Below are positions 24,757 through 33,088 of a stretch of 36,982 bases of DNA, one piece after another. Below the pieces are notes generated by a model, which ran no database searches, was not told the origin of the DNA, and was given only the letters and a program-made list of their open reading frames with translations. Within the stretch, counting starts at the first letter, position 1. The number at the start of each line of letters is the position of its first letter. The translations under genes and the position numbers were made by a program. The stretch comes from Cyclobacteriaceae bacterium (GTDB taxonomy: Bacteria > Bacteroidota > Bacteroidia > Cytophagales > Cyclobacteriaceae). The stretch spans positions 1 through 36,982 of the forward strand of contig JAFIEW010000029.1 of NCBI GenBank assembly GCA_020832375.1, in the 5' to 3' direction.

Positions 24757-25872
24757 ATGACACGATCAACCTACCACTATCGTAATATTGCTATCTGTTT
24801 CATACTTGGCTTATTTGTTGCGAGCTGCCAATCTCAAAAAGAGCAACAAGATGAGCCTCTCAAAGTAGTTGCTTATAAGGTGCAAAAAGAATATATAAAG
24901 ATTCGATCAGAATACCCTGCGCGAGTGGTAGCACTTCAAGAGGTGGTGATCCGTGCAGATGTAAGTGGTTTTATCACTAGAATACTAATAGAAGATGGTG
25001 ATCAAGTTCAGAAAGGAGACCTGCTTTATGAAGTTGACACTCGCCGATACCGAGCAAGGTCACAGGAAGCTGCGGCAAGGTTGCGTATAGCGAAAGAAAA
25101 TAAAAAAAGAGTAGAGCAAGATCTTGCTCGATATGAAAAGCTCCAAGCAGAGAATGCCATACCGCGTCAAACCTACGAAAATACACTCATAGAGCTAGAA
25201 AACGCCTCAGCACAGATAGAGGCCGCAGAGGCTGAGTTAGAAAATCTTAGTGTAGACCTAAAATATACCAAAGTTTATGCTCCATTTGATGGCACCCTAG
25301 GATTTTCTGATGTTCGCCTCGGTGATTTAGTGACGGCGGGAAGCACAGCCCTCAACACCATCTCCTCTGATGACCCTATGGCAGTGGACTTGCAAGTAAA
25401 TGAGGATCAGATTCCTTACTATCGTGATTTATTAAATCAGCAAAATGAGGCTCGACAGCTCAATGATTCTCTTTTTAAAGTAAGGCTAAACGACGGAAGC
25501 TATCACGGCTACCCCGCTCACTTGAGGAGATTAGACCGCGCTGTAGACGAAAATACCGGAACAATACGTGTAAGGCTCGTTGTAGACAACCCTGAGTTTT
25601 ACTTGCGTCCTGGACAATCATGCAGGGTTTCGGTAAAAGACGAGCGGAGTGGTAAACACCTTTTGGTACCCGAAAAAGCAATCAAGGAAGACCTCGGGGA
25701 GTATTTTGTTTTTGTAATTGGGGATGATAATAAAATTGAACAACGCCGTATACATAAAGGCGCTACTGCCGATGGGTCAGTCATTATAGAAAAAGGGCTA
25801 AGCGAAGAAGAGCTTATCGTAAAAGAAGGAGTCGGAAGGGTATCAGATGGCGACCAAGTAAAATTTGAGTAA
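24757..25872 (+). CDS. RND efflux periplasmic adaptor lipoprotein (second copy)
   Basis: The 371-residue protein has a lipoprotein signal ending FVASC (C24). The MexA/AcrA adaptor order follows: a first lipoyl half (VVIRADVSGFITRILIEDGD), a coiled alpha-hairpin (about 90-165), a second lipoyl half (VYAPFDGTLGFSDVRLGD), the beta-barrel and the membrane-proximal domain. It is the standard link between a TolC channel and an RND permease. The usual third gene, the permease, is absent: 62 nt downstream a decayed barrel gene begins. The protein itself looks intact and could partner a permease encoded elsewhere. Confidence 0.93.
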   Translation: MTRSTYHYRNIAICFILGLFVASCQSQKEQQDEPLKVVAYKVQKEYIKIRSEYPARVVALQEVVIRADVSGFITRILIEDGDQVQKGDLLYEVDTRRYRARSQEAAARLRIAKENKKRVEQDLARYEKLQAENAIPRQTYENTLIELENASAQIEAAEAELENLSVDLKYTKVYAPFDGTLGFSDVRLGDLVTAGSTALNTISSDDPMAVDLQVNEDQIPYYRDLLNQQNEARQLNDSLFKVRLNDGSYHGYPAHLRRLDRAVDENTGTIRVRLVVDNPEFYLRPGQSCRVSVKDERSGKHLLVPEKAIKEDLGEYFVFVIGDDNKIEQRRIHKGATADGSVIIEKGLSEEELIVKEGVGRVSDGDQVKFE

Positions 25873-25900
25873 ATTATCTCATTAACATTAAAGCCTATTT

Positions 25901-25932
25901 TGATTAAATTGTAGTAAAATACAATTTAATCA
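25901..25932. promoter_or_regulatory. Perfect 13-bp inverted repeat before the decayed barrel gene
   Basis: The arms TGATTAAATTGTA (25901..25913) and TACAATTTAATCA (25920..25932) pair perfectly with a 6-nt loop, ending two bases before the ATG at 25935. A T-run does not follow, so it is a weaker terminator candidate for the adaptor gene and a better candidate for an operator or an mRNA hairpin that masks the start. Confidence 0.6.
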
Positions 25933-25934
25933 TT

Positions 25935-26851
25935 ATGAAAATATCACTACTCCTTTTCACTCTATTCATAAGTTACGTTCCAAGTTATTCACAACGACTA
26001 ATGGAACGCAATACGATGGTCATCCCTTTGGCTGATTCTATCAATTATAATCCTGAAGATGGTATTTCTTTTGCTCACTCCCTGAGTGGATGGGCTGGCT
26101 TTGGCAACTACCTAGCAAGTTCAGATGAAAGCCATGAATGGTTCCATGAAATGGGAGTGACAGTTGAGTAAATGCGCTTCAGTCAAAAAGCAACTTTAGG
26201 AATTACTACTACCATAGAGTTTATAGCTGATCCATTTAACAACATCAACTTTAATCCTAGGGCTATTTGGTGGAGTGAAGGTCTTTTCTACATGCAAAAG
26301 ACAAAGAAAGGTTTTTGGAGAACAGGATACTACCATCGATGTAAGCATGATATTGACAACTTATCTATCCATTGGTGAAAAGCGTACCTTAATATTTGGC
26401 AGTGTTCATGGTGAGTATTTTGTCCCTATCAAAAGTACACAACGAGAGGAATTATGGTACACTATTGGAGCAGAATGGTATACGATCAGACAAGATGATA
26501 GAGATCCTACTAACTCAGAACCAGAAAGTCTCAATCACATGAATTTACTTGGATCCTTATCTTTTAAAATCCATCATATGAAGCGCTTCTCCAATCCAAA
26601 GTTCGGCTGGTATACCAATGCATACTTTCAACCCAATTTTTATAGTACCAACAAAGGCTTTATGGAGCGATTTAGATCGACAGAATGCTTCTTTCGGGAT
26701 TAGCACTGGGTTAGCACTCAATGGCAATGGTCAAATAAGGGTTGGCTTTAATTACAAATACTATCCCGATACCACCATGACTCTTGTTCCTGAAAGCAGT
26801 CACCTATTCAGCTTTGGGATTAGGGGTTTGAGCTTATCACAAGTGAAGTAA
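25935..26851 (+). pseudogene. Decayed outer-membrane/secreted protein gene
   Basis: Pieces of one coding sequence run through three frames. A signal peptide (MKISLLLFTLFISYVPSYSQ) and about 78 residues end at an in-frame TAA at 26169..26171. The same frame continues at 26172 with MRFSQKATLG... to about 26370. An apparent one-base insertion (CC at 26369-26370) moves it to IGEKRTLIFGS. A second shift near 26665-26680 moves it to LDRQNASFGISTG. The late strands (GQIRVGFNYKYYP, HLFSFGIRGLSL) look like an outer-membrane barrel. An intact version would be about 300 residues. I do not know the family. One stop and two shifts make loss of function likely; a sequencing error could explain one of them, but not easily all three. 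Confidence 0.8.
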
Positions 26852-27215
26852 GTTGGGGCATGCTTAAAAACAGCTAAATTGTTGATAAATAAATCATAAA
26901 GTTTATACTTTATTTATTTGAGTGCACGGGTTTTAATCAAAAATAGTGAAAATGCTTGCGCTAAAGTGTCTGAGATCGGTATTTTGCAGCTTAGCCCCAA
27001 GCATTATCGTGATTCGTAAATCGTAAGTGGTATTTATTTGAAAAAAGATTAAAAGCTTAAAATAAGCTTCTTGAAATATATTGTTTTTTCCTTCAAATAA
27101 GATAAGCGAAGCTTGTGTCGCCTCGAATCTGCTTTACTTTGACTTTTTAAGCAAGTTCTAAGTTGAAAAATTAACATTAAGCGCTAAAATAATACCCCAA
27201 CTATGGGTGAGACTA
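26852..27215. other. 364-nt intergenic stretch between convergent genes
   Basis: Most of this stretch is occupied by a dispersed repeat element (26946..27132, minus orientation). The remainder is AT-rich, with no gene or obvious terminator hairpin. Confidence 0.6.
26946..27132 (-). repeat. Dispersed element with conserved ends, copy 1
   Basis: Read on the minus strand, it starts GCAGATTCGAGGCG, one variable base, CACAAGC. It later has CGATCTCA, then 13 nt, then AAGCATTTTCAC. The same three blocks, in the same order and with the same 13-nt spacing between the last two, occur at 32801..32944 on the plus strand, while the centre differs in sequence and length (187 against 144 nt). Confidence 0.65.
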
Positions 27216-27893
27216 TCAGTTATCTCGTAAATTGTAATCGGGCTTATCAATTCCTTTGAATTTCCCTGATCTCCAATCGTTCAAAAACCTAGACCAAGAA
27301 TTAGGATTGAAAAAACTGTTCATCATAGGCTGAGCCTGTCCAGTGATTTCGTATAATCTACCTTCGCGCTGTGAATCATGCAAAAACCACTCGGATTGTC
27401 TCACCATTTCAGAATTGCCGCGTAGCTTTTCTTGAGAAGATTGGTTACGAGTATCTTCAAGGGTATACTGCAAAAACTCCCTTTTCAACTCTTCTTCAGT
27501 AGGCCACGGGCGAATGATCACCTCATCCAGTAAAATAGTATCTTTATACATTAACTCAATAAGACTATAATTTTCTCCTGTCAACTTATCAGGAAGGGTA
27601 TACTCTGCGGTTTTATAACCTACCTCTGAGAACTGTAAGGTATCACCTGCTTTGGCTAAAATCACAAAGAATCCAGCATCATTGGTAATTGTTCCTGTAT
27701 TAGAGTTTTTGATAATCACATTAGCATATGTAAGTGGTTGCAAATCCTCAATATCAGCTAAAACTCCCGTAATCTTAACCAATTTTGCAGGTTCGGGCTC
27801 TAAAGCTAAGTCATCGCCTTCACCTTGCGCATTGGCTAAATGAGAGAATGAGACATAAAAAATAAACATTAAAAAACCAAAGAGCCTTTTCAT
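27216..27893 (-). CDS. CarboxypepD_reg-like domain protein, secreted
   Basis: The 225-residue protein has a signal peptide ending near LANAQGEG and an N-terminal CarboxypepD_reg-like domain (about 40-120: ITGVLADIEDLQPLTYANVI, ... TGTITNDAGFFVILAKAGD, ... EVGYKTAEYTL). Such beta-sandwich domains are common at the front of TonB-dependent receptors and surface proteins in this phylum. No plug or barrel follows, so this is a stand-alone small periplasmic or surface protein. The C-terminal third (after RPWPTEEELKREF) is charged and not recognised. No catalytic residues of a peptidase are present. Confidence 0.85.
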   Translation of the reverse strand: MKRLFGFLMFIFYVSFSHLANAQGEGDDLALEPEPAKLVKITGVLADIEDLQPLTYANVIIKNSNTGTITNDAGFFVILAKAGDTLQFSEVGYKTAEYTLPDKLTGENYSLIELMYKDTILLDEVIIRPWPTEEELKREFLQYTLEDTRNQSSQEKLRGNSEMVRQSEWFLHDSQREGRLYEITGQAQPMMNSFFNPNSWSRFLNDWRSGKFKGIDKPDYNLRDN

Positions 27894-28108
27894 GACAAAG
27901 TAGTGTAGTAGGTGATAAAACTATTCTTCTATATATCTGAACGCACTGATAATATACGTGTTTCTAAAATTGATGCTTATTAAACAAACCTCAATAAAAA
28001 CCGAATATAATAAATACTTTATGAGAATCCACGATTATGAGGATTGCATTCATTTTTCAATAAACGATCAAAAGACAATCTATCGATTGGTAAAACAAAT
28101 GCAGTTAC

Positions 28109-29158
28109 TTATCGATGGCTCCAATTATAAGTATCTAGTCTTTCTAGCGCTAAACAAAGCAGGTCAATACTTAATGCAATATCCTTTTTGTGAGCCATTT
28201 CTATTACCTGATGTAAATGACGTGTAGGAATGGATATAGCTCCAGCAATCGCTCCCCGCTTACCCATGCGCTGAAGACCAGCAGTATCCGTTCCTCCTGC
28301 AGGTAACATTTCAACTTGCCAAGTAATCTCAGCCTCCTTAGCTAATTGCTTTAAATAATCCACCATTCTATAATCGCATATTGTCATCGCATCCATCACT
28401 TTAATGGCAGTACCTTTTCCCAGAGCAGTTACCTGTTCATGAGGCTGAGCACCAGGAAGATCATATGCAATGGTAGTGTCTAGAGCAATCCCAAAATCAG
28501 GGTCTATGCTATGAGCAGCCACATTAGCACCTCTAATACCGACTTCCTCTTGTACCGTAAATACACCATATACCGTATAGGGTACTGATTTAAGCCTTTT
28601 CAAAGCTTCTATTAATACAAAAACCGACACGCGATTGTCAATAGATTTGCAATTTACGCAATCACCCATTTCTATCAATTCTCTTTCTCTAGTAATTGGG
28701 TCACCTGGCGCAATGAGTTTTTCTACTTCTTCTTTTGAGCGACCTAAATCAATAAAAAAATCAGTTACTTCAGGCATTTTTTTACGTTCTTCAGGCTTCA
28801 TCACATGAATAGGTTTTGTACCCATCACGCCAATAACATCCTCTCGCCCATGGATAATTACTCGCTGAGCTGTCAAAGTTTTGGGATCAAACCCACCTAG
28901 TGGATGAAATCTTACAAAACCTTTATCGTCAATATGAGAAACGATAAATCCAATTTCATCCATATGAGCAGCTACGGCAACTTTTTTTGTTGCCTCAATG
29001 CTGCCTTTAATCACTGCATGTACATTACCGATATTGTCAACCTCCAAACTATCGACATGACCTTCAAGCTCCTGCAAAATTAAATTCCTGACAGGACTTT
29101 CAAAACCAGGAGCACCTGGCACTTCACATACTTGCTTTAATAATGTTGTATTGATCAT
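28109..29158 (-). CDS. M42-family metallo-aminopeptidase
   Basis: The 349-residue product is a full-length M42 (glutamyl aminopeptidase/endoglucanase-like) peptidase. The metal and catalytic residues are in order: H65-x-D67 in AHMDEIG, D174 in KSIDNRVS, the E204-E205 pair in VQEEVGIRGA, D227 in GIALDTT and H316 in RHLHQVIE. E204 is the general base; the others hold two metal ions. M42 enzymes form large hollow tetrahedral assemblies that trim peptides in the cytoplasm, which fits the absence of a signal peptide. It is flanked by unrelated genes. A GTGGRATGAGG repeat pair lies 61-107 nt upstream of its start. Confidence 0.95.
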   Translation of the reverse strand: MINTTLLKQVCEVPGAPGFESPVRNLILQELEGHVDSLEVDNIGNVHAVIKGSIEATKKVAVAAHMDEIGFIVSHIDDKGFVRFHPLGGFDPKTLTAQRVIIHGREDVIGVMGTKPIHVMKPEERKKMPEVTDFFIDLGRSKEEVEKLIAPGDPITRERELIEMGDCVNCKSIDNRVSVFVLIEALKRLKSVPYTVYGVFTVQEEVGIRGANVAAHSIDPDFGIALDTTIAYDLPGAQPHEQVTALGKGTAIKVMDAMTICDYRMVDYLKQLAKEAEITWQVEMLPAGGTDTAGLQRMGKRGAIAGAISIPTRHLHQVIEMAHKKDIALSIDLLCLALERLDTYNWSHR

Positions 29159-29218
29159 ATTTTGTTATTTAGTCATCGGTAGAGATAAAAAAACCGATCA
29201 TTAGACTTCCAATTTTTT

Positions 29219-29265
29219 ATGCGTCCTCATTCCACCCCAATCTTTTTTTTTGCGTGGGATGATGG
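29219..29265. repeat. GTGGRATGAGG repeat pair, copy 4
   Basis: GCGTCCTCATTCCACCCC (29221..29238) and T-run plus GCGTGGGATGATGG (to 29265) lie head to head, 14 nt apart. They can pair over about 11 bp with mismatches. It is the same pair of motifs as at 5431..5525 but with the order inverted. It lies upstream of the minus-strand M42 gene. Confidence 0.65.
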
Positions 29266-29358
29266 TAATATTAAGCAAAACAAGGTACACTAAGAGCTAA
29301 TTGCTGTATTTCGTATACTAAATTATCCCCTTATCACTTAAAGAGAAAGCGTAGATAC

Positions 29359-29646
29359 TTAATTTTTGAGAACAGCATTTCTATGAACGGCAGCAGTCTT
29401 CAAGTCGCGATTATCATTTCGATAAAGAAAAACAACATAATCTTGCTTCTCCCATTCTTTTTGTGTTGCAGACTCCAGCTGGTGACGATAGCCAACGATC
29501 ACGTAGGTTACTAAGGGATCACTACCCGTAAAGATCACCGTTTGGCCGAGCTCCAAGTGAGGTTCTGGACTTCCGTAGTCAACCTGACCTTCCGTGCAGG
29601 ATAAGATAGTTAGTAAAAATGAAAGCGCTAGTAAAAGATTTTTCAT
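29359..29646 (-). CDS. Small putative lipoprotein of unknown function
   Basis: The 95-residue protein has a lipoprotein signal, LLALSFLLTILSC, with C17 as the lipid-modified residue. A short mature part follows, including LELGQTVIFTGSDPLVTYVI and a basic C-terminus. I do not recognise a family. It may be a periplasmic lipoprotein anchored in the outer membrane. The gene is monocistronic by spacing and lies between M42 and murI on the same strand. Confidence 0.75.
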   Translation of the reverse strand: MKNLLLALSFLLTILSCTEGQVDYGSPEPHLELGQTVIFTGSDPLVTYVIVGYRHQLESATQKEWEKQDYVVFLYRNDNRDLKTAAVHRNAVLKN

Positions 29647-29835
29647 CTGTTATTGCTTTGTATATTATGACACATTTTTATGCTTGAATGTTTCTACTCC
29701 AACCTTACAAAAGGAGGTGAAAAGAGCGGAAATCAAAGACATTTGAATAGTCTAGGAATTAAATTTAAAACAAATCTAGCGAGATAGTAACAAAATCACT
29801 AAAATAGCTTTCAAATTAGCTGACAGAAAATATCA

Positions 29836-30651
29836 CTACTCCCAAAGAGGATATCTTTCCAGCTCTATTTGCTCACCAAAAAACGTCTTCGTTGTTTTCT
29901 CAAATGAGGCTGTAAAATCAGATACTAAGAAAATATCTGAAGATACTTTAACTCGTTTTGTCACCAATAAATTGTGATATGCCAAATAGCCTTTCAAAGA
30001 GTTAGCTACAATTACGGAAGAATCAATGATATCAACAGCTGCATTAGCATAAAATTCGGTAATTTTATCCTTGATGACAGGATAGTGGGTACAACCTAAA
30101 ATCAAAGCATTGATCGACTGCAGCTTATCATGGTTCAGATATTCAGAAATAATACCTGTACTAATCTGATTCTTATAAAAGCCTTCCTCTATCATTGGCA
30201 CCAACATGGGTGTGGCGAGACTTTGTAGTCTGATCGATCGATTAAGGCCTTCTATTTTATTTGCATATACATTGGATGCTACTGTAGTTTTAGTACCAAT
30301 CAATCCAATTTCTTTTTCAGGGTAGTGCTCTCTCACATAATCAACAACTGGATCAATTACATTAAATACATGTGCTTTTGAACCCACATATTCCTTCACT
30401 AAGTCGAAGGCTGCAGCTGATGCGGAATTACAAGCAATTAAAATTATCTTACATTTCTTGCGCAGAAGAACATCGGCAATTTTAACAGAATAGGCTTGTA
30501 TAGCAGCGCTAGATTTATCTCCGTAAGGTAAGTGAGCTGTATCGCCAAAATAAATGATTTGCTCTTCTGGCATTAGATGTTTAATAGCTGCCGCTACAGT
30601 AAGCCCTCCAATACCACTATCAAAAATCCCAATCGGTTGTTCGGCTATCAT
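29836..30651 (-). CDS. murI: Glutamate racemase
   Basis: The 271-residue product has the two-cysteine racemase site. D11-S12 lies in GIFDSGIGGL, C74 in LIACNSASAA and C187-x-H189 in GCTHYP; E156 is also in place. It converts L-glutamate to D-glutamate for peptidoglycan in the cytoplasm. Length is normal. Its start codon overlaps the stop of the LacI-type gene upstream by 4 nt (ATGA), so the two are translationally coupled and transcribed together from the LacI promoter. MurI is usually constitutive, so this coupling to a LacI-type regulator is unusual. Confidence 0.95.
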   Translation of the reverse strand: MIAEQPIGIFDSGIGGLTVAAAIKHLMPEEQIIYFGDTAHLPYGDKSSAAIQAYSVKIADVLLRKKCKIILIACNSASAAAFDLVKEYVGSKAHVFNVIDPVVDYVREHYPEKEIGLIGTKTTVASNVYANKIEGLNRSIRLQSLATPMLVPMIEEGFYKNQISTGIISEYLNHDKLQSINALILGCTHYPVIKDKITEFYANAAVDIIDSSVIVANSLKGYLAYHNLLVTKRVKVSSDIFLVSDFTASFEKTTKTFFGEQIELERYPLWE

Positions 30652-31673
30652 ACTGTCTTGATGCTACTGTCTCTGATAATGAGGTTGGTAGGTAAGGTGT
30701 ACTCCATTACCTTGAAATTTTCTTTATCCTTGGATTTTAATTGCTCAATAAGCATTTCAGCGGCTTTTTTACCCATTTCATAGCCTGGCTGCTCTACCGT
30801 GCTAATTGACGGACTAACTAACTGAGTAACAGGTTCATTGCTAAAGCCTATCAATGCTACTTGACTAGGTATTTTAACACCTCTTTCTGAAAATCGCTTA
30901 TGTATACCTAATGCTACAGGGTCGGTTACAGCAAATATTGCCTCTGGTAAATGAGGTAGTTTAAGGATTTCATCCGCTATCTTCATACCTCCTTCTACAC
31001 TCAATTCTGATCTTATTATGCGAATTTCATTTTCTAAACCTCCATCCTTCATCGCGTCAGCATAACCATCTTCTCGATTTTTACTGATGCTAAGCTTTTC
31101 TGGGCCTGATACATGAAGAATCTTAGTGAACTTTTGATCGATCAAGTGCTTAGTGGCGTTTTTGGCACCTTCAAAATCATCTACCACTACCTTGCCTGTA
31201 GGCAAACTAGGGCAAACACGATCGAAAAACACCATGGGTACTCCTCTCTCATATAAGCTTTCGAAATGGGAATAGTCATTGGTTTCAGAAGAAATGGAAA
31301 TTAAAAAGCCATCAACCCTACTGGAATATAGGATGCCAGCATTTGCGACTTCTCGATCATATTTCTCATTAGACTGACAGATCAATATGTTATATCCTTG
31401 TTCACGGGCAGCATCCTCTATACCGCTAATAGTAGATGAAAAAAAATGATGAACAATTTGAGGAATCATTACTCCTATTGTATTTGTTTTACTACTCCTT
31501 AATGCCGAAGCAATAGTATTGGGTTGATAATTTAACTCTTTGGCAAGAGCAACAACGGCTTTTTTTGTTTTAGGACTTATATCAGGATGATCTTTGAGGG
31601 CTCTAGAAACAGTAGAGGGTGATATATTTAGTTCTCTTGCAATATCTTTTATTGTAACTTGACCGGGTAGCAT
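30648..31673 (-). CDS. LacI-family transcriptional regulator
   Basis: The 341-residue protein has an N-terminal LacI helix-turn-helix at about 7-28 (VTIKDIARELNISPSTVSRA), then a hinge (YQPNTIASALRSSKTNT) and a periplasmic-binding-protein-like ligand domain from GVMIP to the C-terminus. The ligand is probably a sugar or sugar phosphate, going by the family. Its gene overlaps murI by 4 nt, so it and the racemase form an operon, while a DUF6089-type gene starts 188 nt upstream on the other strand and could share the regulatory region. No clear palindromic operator was found in the intergenic stretch. Confidence 0.94.
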   Translation of the reverse strand: MLPGQVTIKDIARELNISPSTVSRALKDHPDISPKTKKAVVALAKELNYQPNTIASALRSSKTNTIGVMIPQIVHHFFSSTISGIEDAAREQGYNILICQSNEKYDREVANAGILYSSRVDGFLISISSETNDYSHFESLYERGVPMVFFDRVCPSLPTGKVVVDDFEGAKNATKHLIDQKFTKILHVSGPEKLSISKNREDGYADAMKDGGLENEIRIIRSELSVEGGMKIADEILKLPHLPEAIFAVTDPVALGIHKRFSERGVKIPSQVALIGFSNEPVTQLVSPSISTVEQPGYEMGKKAAEMLIEQLKSKDKENFKVMEYTLPTNLIIRDSSIKTV

Positions 31674-31861
31674 GGTTTTTGTAATTTGATATGATTACTA
31701 AAAATTTAAATTTAATTTGCATTTTATACATCTGGAAATAATCGATGCATTCAAAAATACGTTATTTTTTCTAGATACTAACAATATATATTGTAAATTA
31801 GATGGTTGAATACTTAGTCGGTCTTTTAGGAATTCGTTTGAAACAAATATAAGAAAATCTG

Positions 31862-32770
31862 ATGATGAAAAAGTATACTTTTTTAACTGTTATTTTATTG
31901 CTGATAGGTTTAGAACTATCAGCACAAAGTTTTTACCAAAGGAAAAGAGAGAGATTGTGGATCGCAGGTTTTGGTACAGGTACCGCTAGTTACTTTGGTG
32001 ATATTAATGCACCCAATAATTATCTAGACCTCAGCCCAAGCATTACTGTTTCTCTGGAGCGTAAACTATCCGATCATCTCGCTTTACGGGCAGAAGCAGT
32101 TTGGTATAGAATATCAGGTTCAGATGAAGAGGCAGGAGTAAGACCTAATGAGGATGGGGTAAGCTTAAGGAATCTAAGCTTTCGATCTGACAATTTAGAA
32201 CTAAGTGTTTCAGGAAAAGCTTATCTTTTTCCGAATAATGCGGTCTACTACAGAAGAAACTTTTGGAATGCTTATGCCTTTTTAGGCGTAGGAGTAACCT
32301 ATTTTGACCCAGTTACCAACTTCGAGGGTGAATGGGTAAGACTTAGACCCTTAGAAACTGAAGGCGTAAGTTATGCCCCCGTCACTATGGTAATTCCTCT
32401 TGGTTTAGGGGTTAAATTTGCTGTGACACCTTTTATCAATATCAGTGTAGAAGGAGGTTATCGATTTACATTTACAGACTACTTAGACGATGTAAGTGGT
32501 CGATATAGAGACCCTAATGAATTTCCTGGTGGATTTGCGGGATTTGAACATCGAATTGCCGATAGAAAACATGAAATTACCAGTCCTGGCGTGGACCCAG
32601 GAGATCTAACTCCCGCTGATTTCTTGAGGGAAGGTGATATTAGAGGTAACCCTGACAATGATGATGGCTATTTCTTGTTGAATGTAAAGGTTGAATACTT
32701 CATAAGCCCTACAATATTTCAACAGAAAAGAAGAGCACCAAGACCAGGTAAAAAAGCAAGATATAGATAG
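31862..32770 (+). CDS. DUF6089-like outer-membrane beta-barrel protein
   Basis: The 302-residue product has a signal peptide ending near ELSAQSF, then the opening RERLWIAGFGTGTASYFGDI that I associate with DUF6089 outer-membrane proteins. Alternating strands such as DHLALRAEAVWYRISG and NISVEGGYRFTFTDYLDD follow, as in an eight-stranded or larger barrel. A basic tail, KRRAPRPGKKARYR, ends it. Function is unknown; members are surface or porin-like. It diverges from the LacI-murI operon. A copy of the dispersed element (32801..32944) lies 30 nt downstream of its stop. Confidence 0.82.
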   Translation: MMKKYTFLTVILLLIGLELSAQSFYQRKRERLWIAGFGTGTASYFGDINAPNNYLDLSPSITVSLERKLSDHLALRAEAVWYRISGSDEEAGVRPNEDGVSLRNLSFRSDNLELSVSGKAYLFPNNAVYYRRNFWNAYAFLGVGVTYFDPVTNFEGEWVRLRPLETEGVSYAPVTMVIPLGLGVKFAVTPFINISVEGGYRFTFTDYLDDVSGRYRDPNEFPGGFAGFEHRIADRKHEITSPGVDPGDLTPADFLREGDIRGNPDNDDGYFLLNVKVEYFISPTIFQQKRRAPRPGKKARYR

Positions 32771-33088
32771 TCATGGCTTGCGGAAAAAGATCCAAGTACT
32801 GCAGATTCGAGGCGGCACAAGCGTTGCTTGATTTGTAAAGGACTAATAAATAGACCTCTCAATTTGATTTACCATTGGATTGAATTTCATCAAATTCCGA
32901 CTAAATGATATCGATCTCAAAAAATCGGGTGAAAGCATTTTCACGATCTTGCAGTAAAACCGTAAACTCAGATAAATGAAATAAAATCTTTATCATTTTT
33001 TTATCGACAATCTAGCTGTTCAAAACATGCCTTAATTACTAATGCCAAAAGGTTCTCAAACAGAATCTTTTCTTACTCCTAGTATATA
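32771..33088. other. 318-nt intergenic stretch after the DUF6089-like gene
   Basis: It holds the second copy of the dispersed element at 32801..32944. The rest is AT-rich, up to the alr stop codon on the other strand, with no gene and no clear terminator. Confidence 0.6.
32801..32944 (+). repeat. Dispersed element with conserved ends, copy 2
   Basis: It begins GCAGATTCGAGGCG, has CGATCTCA at 32912..32919, a 13-nt spacer and AAGCATTTTCAC ending at 32944. It matches the blocks of 26946..27132 in opposite orientation. No coding potential was seen. Confidence 0.65.

Noticed and set aside
27958-28227. Plus-strand ORF of 89 residues
   Set aside because: It overlaps the 3' end of the M42 gene, has no recognisable domain and no plausible start signal, so it looks like a shadow.
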